Below, in pieces: positions 62,790-64,000 of a DNA stretch of 64,000 nucleotides. Source of the DNA: Leucocoprinus leucothites. Lineage: Eukaryota; Basidiomycota; Agaricomycetes; Agaricales; Agaricaceae. Each line of letters starts with the position of its first letter. Position 1 is the first letter of the stretch. Location of the stretch: contig JAACJO010000006.1 in the NCBI GenBank assembly GCA_013368445.1, forward strand, positions 2,108,001 to 2,172,000, given 5' to 3'. The notes beneath the pieces are model-generated. The model searched no databases. It had not been told where the DNA came from and was given only the letters and a program-made list of their open reading frames with translations. The position numbers were made by a program, and so were the translations under genes.

Positions 62790-62981
62790 ACTTTGATGCA
62801 ACTTTCCCCTTTACAGTCGCTTTCGTTATAATACATATTATAAATAGATACAACGAAAACAAAAACTATGTCAGACAATAGATACTCAACGAACGTATGT
62901 AGGACGATATCTATAATATCAAAAGCTAATATAAGTTCTACAGCACCGAAACCCGGTTCGTACAAGGTGTCACCGGACTGA

Positions 62982-64000
62982 ATGCCATTGACAGCCGAAG
63001 TGCAGGAAGGTGAGGCTGTCAATGCTGACGGTACACTCAAGGACGCACACGAGATCGAGTGGGTTTACGACCCAGATGAATCCACACCGATACCAGCGGC
63101 GCCCGTAACAGCGTCAACGGTATGTTCACCATACATGAATGACGGCTGAATCTCATCTTCCGTTGTAGAACCACCCTTTAGTTTGTACCACCAAAACGCT
63201 ACCAGATGACCAACGTATTGACAAAAAGAATATACAGGACGGTGAGGCGGTCAACGCCGACGGCACGCTCAAAGAATCTCACGAAATTACTTGGGTATAC
63301 GACCCCGACGAGCCAAATCCAATGTCGGTAGGATTCAGCGGGAATACCGAGGTAGATATGATTGTACTACATCTACTTGAGTTAACTATGCCTTCTAGGA
63401 GGTTCAGACGGCACCCCAAGCGCGGAAGAGTACTCCTAAACAGCCGCACCATTCAAGGGCAAGAAAGAAGGTTCGAACGGACGCCGTGCATGCCTTCTTG
63501 GATATAGAGGCACAGGTCAATGACGAGGAAGAGAGCGAAGACGAGACAGAGGCCGATCAAGGTAGACTTCTTAGAAATAATAAAATACGTGTATTCAAGG
63601 CATTCATGAATTGTTCCAGCCAACTTTATCGACAACTCTGAGGCTCAAGAGAACCTCGTGCATCCTGCTCCCCGGTTGAACCGAAATGAAGACGAAGACA
63701 ACCCAGTGATTGAAGGGATAATGAGGAGGCATGTGTATAAAGACGTTCAAGCCGACGCTGGGGAAGACGCTAAGGCCGACACTGAGGAAGACGCTAAGGA
63801 CGACGCCGAGGCTAATGTACGTTGGGATTGCCCGCTCTGGGAGGTTCCGGTCCAAGTAAATATCATTATGTTTTATATCTGCGGATACAATCTGACGGTA
63901 TTCCAGGTAGGAAAGGAACAAAAAACTGTGGACCGAATCCTGAGACGAATTGAATCCGGTTTCTGCGGTTTGCACGAACCTCCACATGCCGCCTTCTATC
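62982..64000 (+). CDS. Spt5-like protein, 5' part (runs off window)
   Basis: Exons 62982-63119, 63169-63327, 63399-63561, 63620-63855 and 63907 to beyond 64000 join in frame through normal GT...AG introns. The start ATG 62982 gives MPLTAEVQEGEAVNADG. Exons 1 and 2 each encode a near-identical module (GEAVNADGTLK, then HEI and WVYDPDE). Exon 3 has a basic stretch then FLDIEAQVNDEEESEDETE, the acidic block seen at the N-terminus of Spt5 relatives. Exon 4 has FIDNSEAQE, an acidic A/D/E repeat (about residues 165-180) and CPLWEVPVQ, continued in exon 5 as VGKEQKTVDRILRR. That is the beginning of an NGN-type domain (cf. LWxVxVxxGKE). Canonical Spt5 is a transcription elongation factor; this looks like a diverged lineage-specific relative, and KOW repeats would lie outside. 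Start choice is uncertain because an upstream exon is possible. Confidence 0.72.

Overview
The window looks like nuclear DNA of a mushroom-forming basidiomycete (Agaricomycete). Most genes are split by short GT...AG introns of roughly 45-65 bases. The recognisable families are fungal: an F-box protein, an HMG-box regulator, type I metacaspase-like proteins, a beta-trefoil lectin, a DUF6699-like protein, a Cys-rich GPI-anchored protein, a DDE integrase-like protein and an Spt5-like protein. Three housekeeping genes are clear: eS6, uS15 and the catalytic subunit NAA10.

Layout. Positions 1-29,000 are gene-poor. I can support only an F-box gene (5492-6679, minus), an endonuclease III family DNA glycosylase (13963-15008, minus, one frameshift) and a three-exon HMG-box gene (20425-22069, plus). 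From 29,000 on the window is gene-rich. It holds a small acidic hypothetical protein (29089-29667, minus), a glycine-rich membrane-anchored protein (30895-31891, plus), and a head-to-tail array of four caspase-like genes on the minus strand (about 32,090-41,823). A SDR with an in-frame stop, a DUF6699-like protein and a ricin-B-type lectin follow. Next come the divergent ribosomal protein pair eS6/uS15, NAA10 with a tandem duplication of its 3' end, and a Cys-rich GPI protein. The right end (54,600-64,000) carries a DDE integrase gene, a 12-exon gene of unknown function with a Cys-rich N-terminus, and the start of an Spt5-like gene that runs off the window.

How the genes relate. The two ribosomal protein genes share a 313-base divergent promoter. 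The caspase-like genes share intron positions and clearly arose by tandem duplication; the two most similar are offset by about 2.72 kb, and one of them has lost its start codon and frame. The integrase, the large Cys-rich protein and the Spt5-like gene form a repeat-rich, probably mobile or recently rearranged right end.

A caution for every reader. At least six genes need a one-base correction to read through: the glycosylase, caspase A, eS6, the Cys-rich GPI protein, the integrase and the large Cys-rich protein. Several of the sites are in or beside short homopolymers, and one is in eS6, which should be essential. Residual sequencing or assembly errors are therefore a serious alternative to pseudogenisation. 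Exon boundaries were read by eye from splice signals and frame continuity. Where summed exon lengths are divisible by three (HMG gene, caspase B, uS15, NAA10, lectin, glycine-rich protein) I am most confident.
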